This document shows, in pieces, positions 16,601-28,582 of a stretch of 64,000 nt of DNA. Positions within the stretch are counted from its first letter, which is position 1. Each line of letters opens with the position of its first letter. A program made the translations under genes and the position numbers. The notes under the pieces were generated by a model. The model saw only the letters and a program-made list of their open reading frames with translations. It was not told the DNA's origin and searched no databases. This DNA comes from Mugil cephalus (Eukaryota > Chordata > Actinopteri > Mugiliformes > Mugilidae), in NCBI RefSeq assembly GCF_022458985.1, contig NC_061779.1:16351001-16415000 (forward strand), in the 5' to 3' direction.

Positions 16601-19600
16601 AGGATGATTTGGTTTTGTCAGATTCACTGGGGCTGTAAACTACACAAATATGAAGTTTTGAACCTTGGGTGGAAGACGTGTCACAGCAGGAAAAGCACAG
16701 ATGCAAATATGCTGACTGCTTCAGATTCAGGCTCCCCGGTGGACTTTCACACTTCTACTGGGACACTTGAATCTAATGTAGCCTAACTCGTATTTTGTGT
16801 ACTCTAACTAGACAAATGTATTGCGTGGAAAAAAAAGATTATAAATACCAGTAAAGTCAGTCAGACTCATGCCAACATCAAGGGCTCTGAAATAGGAGCT
16901 GTGTTACTGAAAAGCCTCACTATGCAAATACGCTCCAGGAACACAAGCAATGTTTCTGTGAATCCCGTTGACTTACTCCCATTATGATATCCTCCTTTCA
17001 GCTTTGTTTAATTACACACAGCCATCAACAATACAATCCCGTTTAAATCAACACAAGCACTGACTTGTGAATTCAGCTAATGGTGACATTTTGCTGTTAC
17101 ACCCTGGACAAAAATGTATGTTGTTTTTTTTGTGTTGATTATATTTTTGCGTGTGGTCTCGTGAAGGTTGGTAGATCTGGATCCAGACCCGGAGTCCAGA
17201 CTGGAGGGAGGAGGCCCGGCCGGGCCGACCTCAGGCAGAGGCCATGGCTCGCTCGCCCGGCTCCGCAGCTCGTCGCTGGAGATCAGAGAAAAAGAAATAC
17301 GAGAAAAGGGGTCAGAGATCCTCAGGGAGCAGCTGGACGCTGCAAAGAAGGTGTCGTATCCTCCTCAATTCTCTCACGAACCAAAAGATGGTGTAACCCG
17401 TGTAAAAAAAAAAAAAAAAAAACTGTTGACGGTGCAAGTGTTGTTCCATTGTAAAATGTGGCCTCAACGTTTTTCTCCTGCACATCTCAGGAACTGAAAC
17501 TAAAAGACAAGGAGTGCGAGCGTCTGTCGCAAGTCAGGAACCAGCTGGAGCAAGAGCTGGAGGAGCTGACTGCGAGTCTGTTTGAGGTCAGCCGTAATCA
17601 CTGCTCTGTGCCGAGGGCACTGTCATTTTGACAGCTCATGATAATTCAAGTGTGCTTAAGTCCTAAAACTCACAGTTTGCATTTACAGTAAATTTTCTAC
17701 TGTGCATTTTAAACTTGCATCACGTATGCACAACAAAAAGACCAACATTGTTAGATTTCATATCTCCCTGTTAGCAAACAAATGTCCCTTTTACATGTGA
17801 GATTCTCTGTTCGTTTGATCAGTTTTCGTTTTAATGTTCACTCTGATTTTAGTTTAGTTAAGCGTGTCTCTTTTTAACCGTTGTTCATCAGCTAGTCGTT
17901 ACCTTTGTCCTACCTTTGTTTGAGCTGTTTGCGTGTTTAATTTTTGAATCTACTCATCATCAGGAAGCTCACAAGATGGTGCGGGAAGCAAATGTGAAAC
18001 AAGCCACAGCAGAGAAACAGCTGAAGGAGGCGCAGGGAAAGGTGGGTGAAGATGTTTCACTGCGAGCTCTTTCAGTGAGTGTGTGTGCTCGTGTCCGAGC
18101 TCTAAACGTCGTAACAATGATCTGCCTCTCAGATTGACGTTCTGCAAGCGGAGGTGACGGCGCTCAAGACCCTGGTGTTGACGTCCACACCTTCTTCGCC
18201 GAACCGCCAGCTGCACCCACAGCTGCAGTCGTCGGCCACCAGGGGGGCGTACAAGCGCGTCGGGGGCCACATCCGCAACAAGAGCGCCAGCGGCGCCTTC
18301 CCGCCGTCGGAAAAAAACGACCCCTCCGCTTCTGTTCAGCCGGCGGCGAAAGAGGACCGAGAGGTAACCTGAAAGGAGCCTGCGCTACTTTAGTCCCTCT
18401 TCTCCATCAAGTATGTTTCTGTAACTTTTACTCTTTTCCTGTCTGTAATCCTCCTTTTTCCAGTGTCTTCGTTCCTTTTTGTCCCTCTCACTACTAACCT
18501 CTCCCTGACTTGTTCTTCCTGTCTATCTGTGGCGTCGCTTCCCCTCTCAGCCTGCTACTCTCCTCTCTCTGATTCTCTGCCTGGTTCCTGGCCACTTTGT
18601 CAATTTGAACTATGACCCTCGCTGGCAGGAGCAGGGTGAGAGTCTAGACTCTGACGGCAGACAGGTAACTTTCGTACCCTCGTAAACGTTTTATAGTTGG
18701 CTGCTGTAGTCACCTGTTTTTATGAACGCACAACTGTCGATTAGTTTGCCAGAGCTCAAAGTGATCTGTTTGGTTTGAGAGAGTTCTGCTTATGTAACTT
18801 AATTTAAATTCAGTCAGCCAGGCTGCAGTGAGGGTTGGTTTATTTCCTTTCTAAGTAGATCTCATCGTGTTTAGATGAGGGAGTCTTCCTATTGTTACAG
18901 GTTCTTTATGTTCAGAATCCGGTGGACAATAAAGTACCTAGAGAGCATTGTGCAATCAGATGTTTGTGGGTTTATTATTCAATAGCAGTGATTTAATTAA
19001 CACTTATCCAGCAGCTGGGAGGTCAGATTATAAAGTAAACGTCCATCAGGGTTTAAATATCCACCATAGACCAACAGCCAAGCTCGGCTGCTGCATTCTT
19101 AGTATTGTCAATATGTCACCTCCCTTATAGGCTGCTTTAATTTAAAGTGGTTAATGGTTAGCTCCCAGTAAGAGGCAACGTACAGAGCATGTGATGTGTT
19201 TTCTCTTTGCAGATGGACTCCGTTCTGTACGCCGAGTTCCTGATGTGGAAGGAGCATCCCTGTCTGGACCGTTCCTCCGCCTTCCTGAGCCGTATCTACA
19301 GAGAAGACATCGGACCCTGCCTTTCGTTCACAAGATCGGAGGTCAGACTCTCAGGCTGCGTCTGGGTTCGCGCCGCCACGTTATATATCTGAATGTGTGG
19401 CGTGTTAATAATATTGGTAACTGTTCTTCGCAGCTGTCCCAGCTGATACAGAGCGCCGTGGAAAACAACTCCCTGACTATCGAGCCTGTGGCCATGTCAG
19501 CGTTACCGATGGTTAAGGCCTCGGCTATAGAGTGTGGAGGTCCTAAGTGAGTTACCGCGTCAGTAATGACCGCCCTCCGTTTCACCACTCGCCGCTAAAC

Positions 19601-20656
19601 AACGGCTACGTCAACACTGGACGTCCGCTCTTATTTGGTGTTGGTTCCTGCACTGATGCTCTGTGATCGTAGCTGAAGCCTTTTTTAACTGTCTCACCTT
19701 GTATTTGGGAGTGGTTTATAATCACAGCACATTTCTAATCACTGTCTGATTCTAAAAATCTTTTTTTTTCAGTGGCTTTAGAGCTGCAGTAGAGACGTAA
19801 GTCCTCTCAGGAGCAAATCACCCCTTCAACTTTTCACTAACTCACATCACTGCAGCATGAAACGCAGTTATCCTATCCAGATGTGTTGAAAGTCATAAAC
19901 AAAGCTGTAAATAACGACCCAGATGTGGACCGGCATGTGTCTGGGTTTACATTAATGCAGCCGCGAACCATTTCCTGTTTCCTGGTCTCTCTGTGACTAA
20001 CCTTCTCTTACTGTGCTCCTCTGTTTTTGCTCCGTCTCTGTTTTTCTCACGTAGTTTTAGTCAGAGTTAACATGTAGGTTTCATTCATGAAGAGCTGCAC
20101 CTCATGTTCAGTGCCATGAAACAATGACTGTGTGTGTGTGTCCACGTGATGTAGCCGTAACATTTGACAGCTGATCTCCACTTGTAGAAAATGTGCATTA
20201 AGTGGCCTGTCGCGGCTCTGCCGACATCGCATTAAGCTCGGCGACAAGGGGAGCTACTATTACATCTCTCCTTCGAGCAGAGCGCGGGTGAGTGCCGCTC
20301 TTCCTCTCTAACCTTCAGCACATTTCTCTTTGCGCCGCTGAGAGCTGCTAAATGTGACGCTGTCCTTCTTCACTTTTCTAGATCACAGCCGTCTGCAACT
20401 TTTTCACTTACATCCGGTACATCCAGCAGGGCCTGGTGAGGCATGATGGTAAGTTAACACGGACATTTGTTGACGTCATACATCATATTCATTGTGTTTT
20501 ACATAGTGTGGGGTGTGTGTGTTGCCGGGAGATGTCATGTTGTATCTGTTGTTTGCACGTCTTTGTCCAGCGGAGCAGATGTTCTGGGAGGTGATGCGTC
20601 TTCGCAGAGAGATGACTGTGGCCAAGTTGGGCTTCTACCTCACTGACCAGGGTTAG
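13606..20656 (+). CDS. rab3il1: Rab3il1/Rabin8-type Rab guanine-nucleotide exchange factor
   Basis: Sec2-family exchange factor for Rab8/Rab3-type GTPases in vesicle traffic and ciliogenesis. Twelve coding exons: 13606-13814, 17167-17350, 17491-17586, 17964-18041, 18133-18363, 18629-18664, 19213-19341, 19434-19546, 19773-19796, 20188-20287, 20382-20448 and 20571-20656. They give 450 residues. The first exon encodes [19 protein letters not shown], resembling the start of human RAB3IP, and joins exon two in frame across a 3.35 kb intron. Residues of about 100-190 form the Sec2 coiled coil ([51 protein letters not shown]). The C-terminal part ([37 protein letters not shown]) is the conserved Rabin tail. 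Neighbours ferritin and best1 favour rab3il1 over rab3ip, although some residues look RAB3IP-like. Exons of 36 and 24 nt are in frame and could be cassette exons. The [10 protein letters not shown] linker is as in the family. Confidence 0.92.
14984..14990 (+). promoter_or_regulatory. Possible TATA box of an alternative rab3il1 promoter
   Basis: A TATAAAA motif is preceded about 20 bases upstream by the ten-base palindrome TGCGATCGCA. It lies inside the first coding intron of rab3il1, on the sense strand. No first exon can be proved. It could be a chance motif. Confidence 0.2.
15880..16315 (+). promoter_or_regulatory. Probable internal promoter / alternative 5' exon of rab3il1
   Basis: This stretch is clearly GC- and CpG-richer than its surroundings and ends in a good splice donor (GACAGACAGG/GTGAGG at 16315/16316). 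The frames in it that start with ATG close quickly, so it would act as an alternative non-coding first exon that splices to the 17167 acceptor. Translation from such a transcript would have to start further downstream. Composition and splice signal are seen; the promoter role is inferred. Confidence 0.4.
19773..19796 (+). other. 24-nt in-frame microexon of rab3il1
   Basis: It is flanked by a long T-tract acceptor (TTTTTTTTTCAG) and a GTAAGT donor, and inserts eight residues (GFRAAVET, after an AA/T codon split). Skipping it joins the neighbouring exons in frame and yields CGGPKKCALSG, which is what human RAB3IP has at this point. This suggests a cassette microexon. Confidence 0.7.
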
Positions 20657-21306
20657 AGGACAGACCACTGAAACACCGAGCAGGACCTCCATTACTCAGA
20701 GCAGTCTTAGAGCAGTTGTTGATCGGCTTTAGTTCTGCAGCAGAGATCAACCAACAAGGGAAGAAGAAAATGCTCATGTGCCACTTTTGGATATGCAATA
20801 AGTCAAAGAAAAAAAAAACAAACAAACACAAGCCAACGCTGCGGAGAAGACATCAAATGACATGATGTTAATGTTATTCCCAGACATGTCAGATCTATTG
20901 TACTGTTGTACCACATGACAGGAAACTAACTACTGTCCTCCACTAATAGTCTCCAGTAATCTGGAGAATATTTTTTAATACCATTACTCTAAATCTCCCC
21001 GGTGGAGAAATCACAGCTTCTCATGTTGATGTTTCATTGATGTGTTGATGATGATCACAACACAAAACGGAAACAGTCCAGAGAGTTTAGTCTCTTACCT
21101 CAGAGTATTACAGCCACGTCATGTAATACTTCAACTGTTTCCACGGAGCAATGATTGGGACTGGTGTCTTTGTTTTTACATGAACACAGTGCTTACTAGC
21201 ATCTCTTAGCTGCTTTTAGCTCAAAAACACCACAGACAAATCTTTGTGCACGGCTTTTATTTTGTTGATCCACTCTCGCACTTCCTGGTCTGGATGTTGC
21301 AATAAA
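20657..21306 (+). other. rab3il1 3' UTR
   Basis: This non-coding sequence follows the TAG stop and ends with AATAAA at 21301-21306, the first canonical polyadenylation hexamer downstream. No other gene is visible. Confidence 0.5.
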
Positions 21307-21309
21307 AAA

Positions 21310-22319
21310 AGCTTCACATTAGGCCTGAACGTAATAATCAGATGTATCGTTAATAATTTATTATCACGCCAACACACTCAATAGAGGGAGATTTACAACA
21401 CAGAAAAGAAGAAAACAAGCTTTAATATGAGTGATTGTCATATGTTTCAGCTATAGTTTTGCACGTAAACAGTATGTACATACAGTAAAAGCCATAAGTG
21501 ACTTTGCATGAATGCAGACCATAGCCATATTACACAGTGTATACTGGTTGTACCTCATAGTATAGATGAATTATTATTCATGGCCTTTTTTTTCCAGAAA
21601 AGTCCTGTGAAGGTAAAAATGAAGAATATTGTATCAGAAAGTGCAATAACTGCTTGTTAGCCTCATTAAGGGCTTAGAGGTTCCTTGACCTCAGTTTACT
21701 GATAATCAAATGTATAAACACTCCCATTAAACACACAGCATTATATCCTGGCTGTCAGCTTTGTTCTGTGTTTCTTTCGTAGGCCGAGTAAAATCTCTTT
21801 GTTCTCAATGGATGAGGTTTGGTTTGATGATGAGTCATCGCTGTGATTGATCTGAGCCCTGTACAGTCAGATGTTTGAGCCAGGGCACGTCACTGATTTG
21901 TTTTTTTTTACAATAAGGTCACTGCTGCAACACAAAAGGTTCTGACACACACAAACAGAGTTGCCCAACGGGTTTGTAAGCAGGAACCGGGCTCAGTGGA
22001 GAAAACTCAGAGACGACATCCCGCTCAGAGGGGCTTTGCGGCCTGAAAATCTGTTTTTGGAGCAGACATTCCAGTAAGATTTTAGTTTCCGGATTGAAAG
22101 GACTTCTGTAAGCTCCTGTTTTCAAGGCCCGGCTGTACAGATTACAGTAGACCTTAATAAATAGCTACGCCCTCGGACTGGAGGACAAAAATACGAGCAG
22201 GCCGTGTTTTGTAGGTGGAAGCTGTCTTCATATCAGTGGAAACAAAAATGATACAGTGGTCAGTTTTCATGCTACACAGGAATATCACAAAGAAATCAAC
22301 CAAACTGTGAAAATGTGCA
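21310..22319. other. rab3il1-tpo intergenic region
   Basis: About 1 kb of AT-rich sequence between two convergent genes. It presumably holds the tpo 3' UTR on the minus strand. I see no coding exon, RNA gene or clear repeat. Confidence 0.4.
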
Positions 22320-25300
22320 TTAACTTTTCCTCTGACAACACCGAGCCGTGACCAACTCTTCTTTCTTTGGGAAATATCTGCAAGGAACAAATTCAGTTAT
22401 TCAGATTTCAAATCAATGACGTTCAGAGATGAACCAAATAGTTTCCTCATTTGTACCGACTTCTGCCTCCAGAGACTCACCTTCGATAACACACCATGAT
22501 CATCAGCAGCACGGCCACGCCCCCAACCACCACTATCACTGCAGTGACGATAGACACCGCAGGCAGAGAGGAGGGCTCTGGATCACAGGGGGAGGAGTTA
22601 ATGATCAAAACCGATGAATGTGAAGTAAAAGATTTTACCCAACAGCTGTTGAAACCGTGTGAATTTTAAAATTATCTGAACCAACCTGAGCAAATAAATG
22701 AACCTGGTATGTTGAGGCACTGTAGGTGTTGAGGACAAGGAGAGAGGAGTTCTTCACATTCATCAATATCTGTTATGAGCAATAACAAAGAGGTCAAGAA
22801 GAGGTAAATGCATCTAGAGAGGTAGGCTTACGGCCTGCAGGACTCTAATCATGTCACCAGATCTCGGTTTTGTTTTCCGTACCTTGACATGTTGGGGGCG
22901 CGGAGCTCCACTGCTGGCTGCTTTGGTCGCAGCTGATGGATGAAGAGCCCAGCAGCTCGAAGCCAGACTGACACCGATAGAGAATCACAGAGTTACAGAG
23001 CAGGGAGTAGCCCGACTGAATCCTGGGTATCGGTCCGCAGCTGGGATCTGGGAGAGAGGTCGATGATAAAACAACGCACAGAAGACTTCACACTCGTGTG
23101 CTGTGTCTTCTACCTCACCTGTGTCCGGTTCTCTCCAGGGGCTGAGGTCGAGGTGGGGGACGAGCGGATGGGAACAGGGCAGCATGTCCTCCGGGCTCTC
23201 GGTGCGTGAGAACGGGTCGGCGGGGACGTGGCTGATGTGGCTGTTGTCACAAATGATGCGGGACAGAGAGGCAGCGTGCAGGTGTCTCCTCTGGGAGCTG
23301 GTGAACACTCCTTCCCTCTCCCACCAGAACCTTGTCCCACAGCGATGTAGAGATTTAGATTTCACCCAAGGCGGCATTTGAATTTCCTTTGAACTTTAGC
23401 TGTACCTGTCCCCGTCTCTCAGAGCTCTGAACTGTTTGGCGAGCAGGCAGGACAGGAGGGGTCCGACCCGGCCTCCGGGAGGAGCGGGCTCCGATATGGC
23501 CCCCACCCACACGTCGATGTTGTGCGGCGTCCCGTACAGGCGCTGGAACTTGTGAGCCAAAGAGAAGTTACCCAGAATTTCTGCCAGTTCGGACGTATTG
23601 CTGGGAACGGAGAGGCCGCAGAACCTTCGCCACGAGCCGTATCCTGATGGGTGAGAGGAGCCAGAGAGCAGGAGGTTAAAGGTCGGGAGTTTCCTGTCGT
23701 GGTTTATGGTGCATCACCTTGTCTGCTGTGAGATAAAACATTAAGTAGCTCTGTTCTGTTTTACTAGGGTTGGCACTCCTTTACTCCACCGAGCTGAACA
23801 GATGCCTCACAAACCTGAGTCATGTCATCCTGACTGACTATCCACTAAAACAATAACAAATAACAGTGTGAAATAACTACAACCCAACATGTCATTCTTT
23901 CAAATAAATACAGTTTCTCAGATTTTTGTGTGAGGCTGTTCCAGAGATTATTTCTACACAGATGACCGTGACTCTAGCATCAGTCAGTCCACATTTTTAC
24001 TTTCAACTAACCGGCGGCACTTGTTCAAACAGCTGTTAATTTACTAGTGAGCCTCTGCTTCAGTCTTAGTCACAACCTGAGAGTTTCTTGGTCGGCGGTG
24101 AACCATCAGAGGAAAACACCATCCTGGTTAATTCGATTAATATATCCCGAATTACAGGTGAGTATCTGGTTGTTAAACCGAATGAAAACCTAAACTCGTC
24201 ACCAGTCATTTAGACCTGAAGTAGTTCCTTGGATGACACGTAAAAAATAAATAAATAAATAAATCTTCAAGAGAACTCATATCAGCCCAGTTGTCAGTTC
24301 CCAGTAGAAAACCAGATGTTTTTCAGTTAAAACAACAATTATGAAAAAGTTTTTTTTTCACCGTCCTTGTTGACAGTCAGCAGAGTAAAGTGATACCGTG
24401 ACTACGTCCGTGTGTTTACCAGGTAGACCGTGGTCCCGGCCCCTCTGGAGATTAAGGGCCCCGAGGTCCAGAGGCAGGCCTCCCTGAGCCTGAAACAACC
24501 TCTCCGTCAACTCCTCCACCATCATCTGACCCGGAGTCTGCAACTTAGCCGGAGACAACAACAGGCCACGCAGCACTGGGTCTATACCACCTGAAACACC
24601 AGGAGAACGTGAACCGAAGAAACAGAAGAGCTCATTAAATCAGACTGAGGCATAAAGAGTCACTGCATCCCTCTTCACCTTCCTGCACGACCCTCCAAGA
24701 GGCAAACAGTGAGTGGTGCAGCGGCAGCGGGGGATACTCTGAGTTGGCGGTGTACCCTGGACCCAGCCTGTTCACCACCGGCTGCACGGTGACATGGGCG
24801 AATCGAAACGCAGCGGTTGCGAATACATTAGCGATGCTGGGATCCACATCTGGGTCGTAACCCTGGTAGGGAGGCATCAGATGAGACATGGCACTCTCAC
24901 CGAGGACCCGGGGCAGGTAGTGCTCCCACGTTAGGATCTTAGAAGATAAAGAGCGCGGGTCAGGGTGATGAAAACGCTTCAGAGAGAGGTAGACGGGATT
25001 CATTGTGCTGCTCACACCTGGTGAATGGCTCCTATGATCTTGCGGGCCTCCTGGTAGAGGGTGTCAGGGCTCCAGTGAAGGTTGAGCAGGTGCAGCTCTT
25101 TGACCAGCCGGTTGTGCTCCCTCAGGAAGAGCGTGTGGAGCGCAATCAAACCGAGATGTTCGTTGACTCTGGAATCGCCTGTGAAACACGAATCGTGAAG
25201 AGCAGCTGCACTGGATCCAGCAGAGGGCGGACGATTCAGTTTGTCCACTCACTCACCGGCTTGAAAGCAGGACGTGGCGTTCACATGGTGCGCTGCTTCC

Positions 25301-28300
25301 TCCGGTGCCCCCGAGGCGGTGGAGTTGCGAGGGCCGCAGGGGTCCAGGTGAGCCTGCAGACGCGGCAGGAAGGGCATGAAGGCCAGATCCTGGTCCGAGT
25401 GCTGGGGGTTGAGGGCCATCGAGCCCACGGGAGAAGAGAGATTCCTGAGAGCGGAGGCCAGGCCGGTGGAGCTGCCGTACACCATACTGGCGTCTACGAA
25501 GGAGGTGATGGCGTTGAGCTGCTCCCGGTGGCGCTGAGGCAAAACACCTGCACCACAGCTGGGAGCAGAGCGGAAGAAAGGCATACAGCTCTGGGCACCA
25601 TAACGGGGGTCAGAGAGGGGGATCTGAGAAAGACGAAAAAAATGTTTGTCACTGCTGATGGTGGTAAAAAGAAAAATAAGTATCTCATTGATATTGTTTA
25701 TATAGTAAAACATAATGATGCTGCAAGGGAATAGAAGTAATTTCAGAGTAATTTTTCTATTTCAAAATACTTACTACCATCACGAGAATGTAATTCTTAC
25801 ATAATATTTCTCCCTGGTTAACACCTACTTACATAATGTATCAAACTTTTTCTATATCCTTTGTATATTTTACATTATTTACACCTGGAGAAATTTCTTG
25901 TATGTGTGGCAGTAAATATGATTAGTCTCTCTTTGTGTGTTTCCTAACCACTGACAGGTTGCAAAATAAATTTGAATCCCAAAGAATTTGAGGGTATCTG
26001 GAAAAAAAGGGAGTAAAGATTTACCCCGTGTTAAGACTCAGTGTCAACCAGAAGGCCTTGCTCTCACTGCCTATGATTGTAATAAACACACAATTTAATC
26101 AATTAACGATCATAGTTTTCCTTCACCGTGTATTGTAGTGTAATTATATTATAATGTGCACATATTCCATAATAAAAAATTAAATAACGCAGTGGTTTAT
26201 GTCACGGAAGATGAAACCAGCCTGAAAACCAAAGCGTCCTGAGGCAGCAGATGTTCAAGTGCACCTGTATGGGGAAGCAGGGTGTGTCTCTGCTGCAGGT
26301 GTGGGAACAATCAGCTCCGGTCCTGAAGGCGGCCGTACTGGGGCTCTGAGGCGTCAGCACCAAGTCATGGTCTATCCACTGACCCCAGTCCACCAGCAGG
26401 TGGGACAGAGTGGAGTCCACCGAGATGTTGTGATTGTGGGTGAACAGCACTTCCTGAGACACGAGTCGCACCTGCACAACAAACAAGGTGAGGAGTGATG
26501 AGGGAGCAGAGGGCGACTGAGAGCTGCTGCGTGGCTCTTACCGGAGGCAGGCTGACGTTGTGGTAGGTCTGCTTTGGATCCCAGCCTCTGGGCGTCCCCC
26601 ACACGTCCTCGTACTCCGGGGGCAACCAGCGGGAGTACGGGATGTTTGCAGCGCCCCTTTTTGGATGTTGTCTGAACAGAGCACCCACATAACAGACGGC
26701 TAGCTAAGTCTACTGAGTACAACATTACTCTGTTACTGCATGCGTCTCATGTCGGCTCTGACCTGTTGTTGCACTCGCCTGTGATGGATCTGTAGCGCTC
26801 AGAGAGGCAGTCTGTCTGACAGCTGGGTGTCTGGAGCACAGCGGAGCAGCCGGTCACCTGCAGCAGATTCTCCACATCTCCTTTACTCAGCAGCTCTGCG
26901 GGAATAAAAAGATATGATCTCATCGTTTGTCATAAAAGTAAATGTATATTTTTACAGCGCACTCATGAAAGTCTGGTTATGGATTTTGACTGAAACTATA
27001 CAGGGTCCTAATTCTGGGGCTTCCATTAGTCCTTATATATATTAGTCCCAGTGTGTAGGGATGAGCATCGATAACCGGTTCAATTCATCGATATCATTAG
27101 CCTCCCTGCTTATCGATTCCCTTTATCGATAATTTCCCGGTCGAATCTTTACACCCTAGTCCAGATGGCGGCGGTTATACACCTACAAGAGCCAACTGCC
27201 ATAAAATGAAAGAAGAAGAAGATGTCAAGAAAGAGGCAATGGCAGAGAGAGACTGAAATGGTGTAAAGTGGCGCTTCAATTTTCCAGAAGAGGACTATGT
27301 AATATTCAGCGCAACGTGCAATTTATGCAGCACCGTTATTTCAACAAAGGGCGGCAACACCACCAACATGATTTAGCAATTGTCGACATCGCACAGCATT
27401 AAATACCACGTGTACTGTAATGAGTATGGCTATTACTTAGTCTCAGCAGAACAATGGTAGTGAGGATCTAGTGACCAATTTATCCTATTTATTTTCTTAC
27501 ACAATCTTCTTATCTCTTGTTTAGAAACTCAATAAAGTGCTGTTTACACGAAACCACGAACGTCTACTTTTTCTAGACCAAAAACGCGCAAGAGGAATTG
27601 ATAAGGGAATCGGTAAAGAATCAAATCGATAAGTAGAATCGATAATGGCATCGGTATCAATAAAACAAATCAACAAAGAAAACTTATTGATGTCCATCCC
27701 TACCAGAGTATAGTTTAATATCCCAGAACAGTGTGAAATTCTATAAGTTTAATGAACATGACTGACTTAAAACTTCACATCCATAACAAAAAAAGTTGTA
27801 AATGCTGAGTGGATGCTGAAGGAGTTAAGACTAAAGCAAAGGAAGAAGTGAGTTAAGTGCAGTAAACTGCATCCAGAAACTGACAGTATGTCGTAAATGT
27901 GCTATAGAACTTTGGTTCATGAAATAATTCACACTGATACAAGTTGCGTTACTTTGCTGCTCAGTACCGTAAGGGTTGGGCTGCATCATGGTGTTAGTGT
28001 AGACCATCTCTCTGATCAGCTCCACTGTGTTGTCGAGGAGTTCAGCAGCTCGGATCTGAGTCCTGGTTCTGCCCTCAATCTGTTTGAACTGAGCCAGCAG
28101 GTCACTGGGTCTCAGAGCGCCTTCCGAAAAAGACTTCTTCACCCTGGAAACACCGACAGCTTTGTCTTTAGAAGGAGAGTTGGTGGATAGTGTCTGCTCC
28201 CAGACCCATTTTTAGACCAAAACAGAGGACGTGTACCTTTCACTTGTGCGGGCGTAGGCAGCGTCGGTCAGCTCGATCGCCCTCTGAAGAGCCTCGTCAA

Positions 28301-28582
28301 CATATACAGAGCCCAGATACGTAGCTCCTGAGATTACCACAGAGGATCTGTTAGAGGAGCCACACACACTCCCTTCGCCCCTTAGCTATGAACAGAAATC
28401 CTACCTGAGGTGCCGTTCGGTGAAGCGTGCTCCAGGAAGGAGAGCAGGACCAGAGCCTGTCCAAGCAGAGACACAGACAGCTGAAACCAGAGGGAGTGTA
28501 AACAGAGGTTTGAATTAAAGGTACTTGGAACAACATGCAGGGAAAAAAAAGATCAGAAACTCACCATGAGTGCGGCGTCCAT
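22320..28582 (-). CDS. tpo: Thyroid peroxidase (membrane-anchored haem peroxidase)
   Basis: It catalyses iodination and coupling of thyroglobulin tyrosines at the apical thyrocyte membrane. Seventeen exons, right to left: 28565-28582, 28405-28480, 28237-28327, 27968-28143, 26763-26895, 26542-26671, 26265-26471, 25257-25623, 25018-25178, 24679-24937, 24420-24590, 23406-23643, 23119-23330, 22883-23047, 22686-22769, 22481-22577 and 22320-22377. They give 880 residues (human 933). A signal peptide ([19 protein letters not shown]) comes first. The peroxidase core has the distal Gln/His and calcium Asp in WGQWIDHD (His about 243), the catalytic Arg and haem-linked Glu in GDSRVNEH (about 403 and 406), and the proximal His in AAFRFAH (about 501). 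A sushi domain (about 747-801), a partial calcium-binding EGF domain starting DIDEC (about 802-829), a transmembrane helix (about 836-857) and a short basic tail follow. This domain order is specific to thyroid peroxidase, not the secreted myeloid enzymes. The EGF exon lacks the last two cysteines. Confidence 0.95.
27056..27702. mobile_element. hAT-like DNA transposon remnant with BED-finger relic, in a tpo intron
   Basis: The ends are inverted: TAGGGATGAGCATCGATAA on the left, and on the right TTATTGATGTCCATCCCTA, whose reverse complement matches with few changes. The flanks CCAGTGTG and CCAGAGTA agree at six of eight bases, as expected of an old 8-bp hAT target duplication. Sub-terminal repeats of (A)ATCGATA occur near both ends. 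Inside, plus-strand frames near 27290-27400 recall a BED zinc finger (FPEEDYV, then [15 protein letters not shown]) broken by stops. It is a non-autonomous, decayed copy. The family name is inference. Confidence 0.65.

Noticed and set aside
17168-17497. Frame starting with TTG that could be taken as the start of the Rabin gene
   Set aside because: There is no ATG. It is an internal exon that joins to the coding exon ending at 13814 with a split codon.
25003-25734. A 243-codon plus-strand frame
   Set aside because: It is antisense to two GC-rich thyroid peroxidase exons, with no similarity to any protein that I know.
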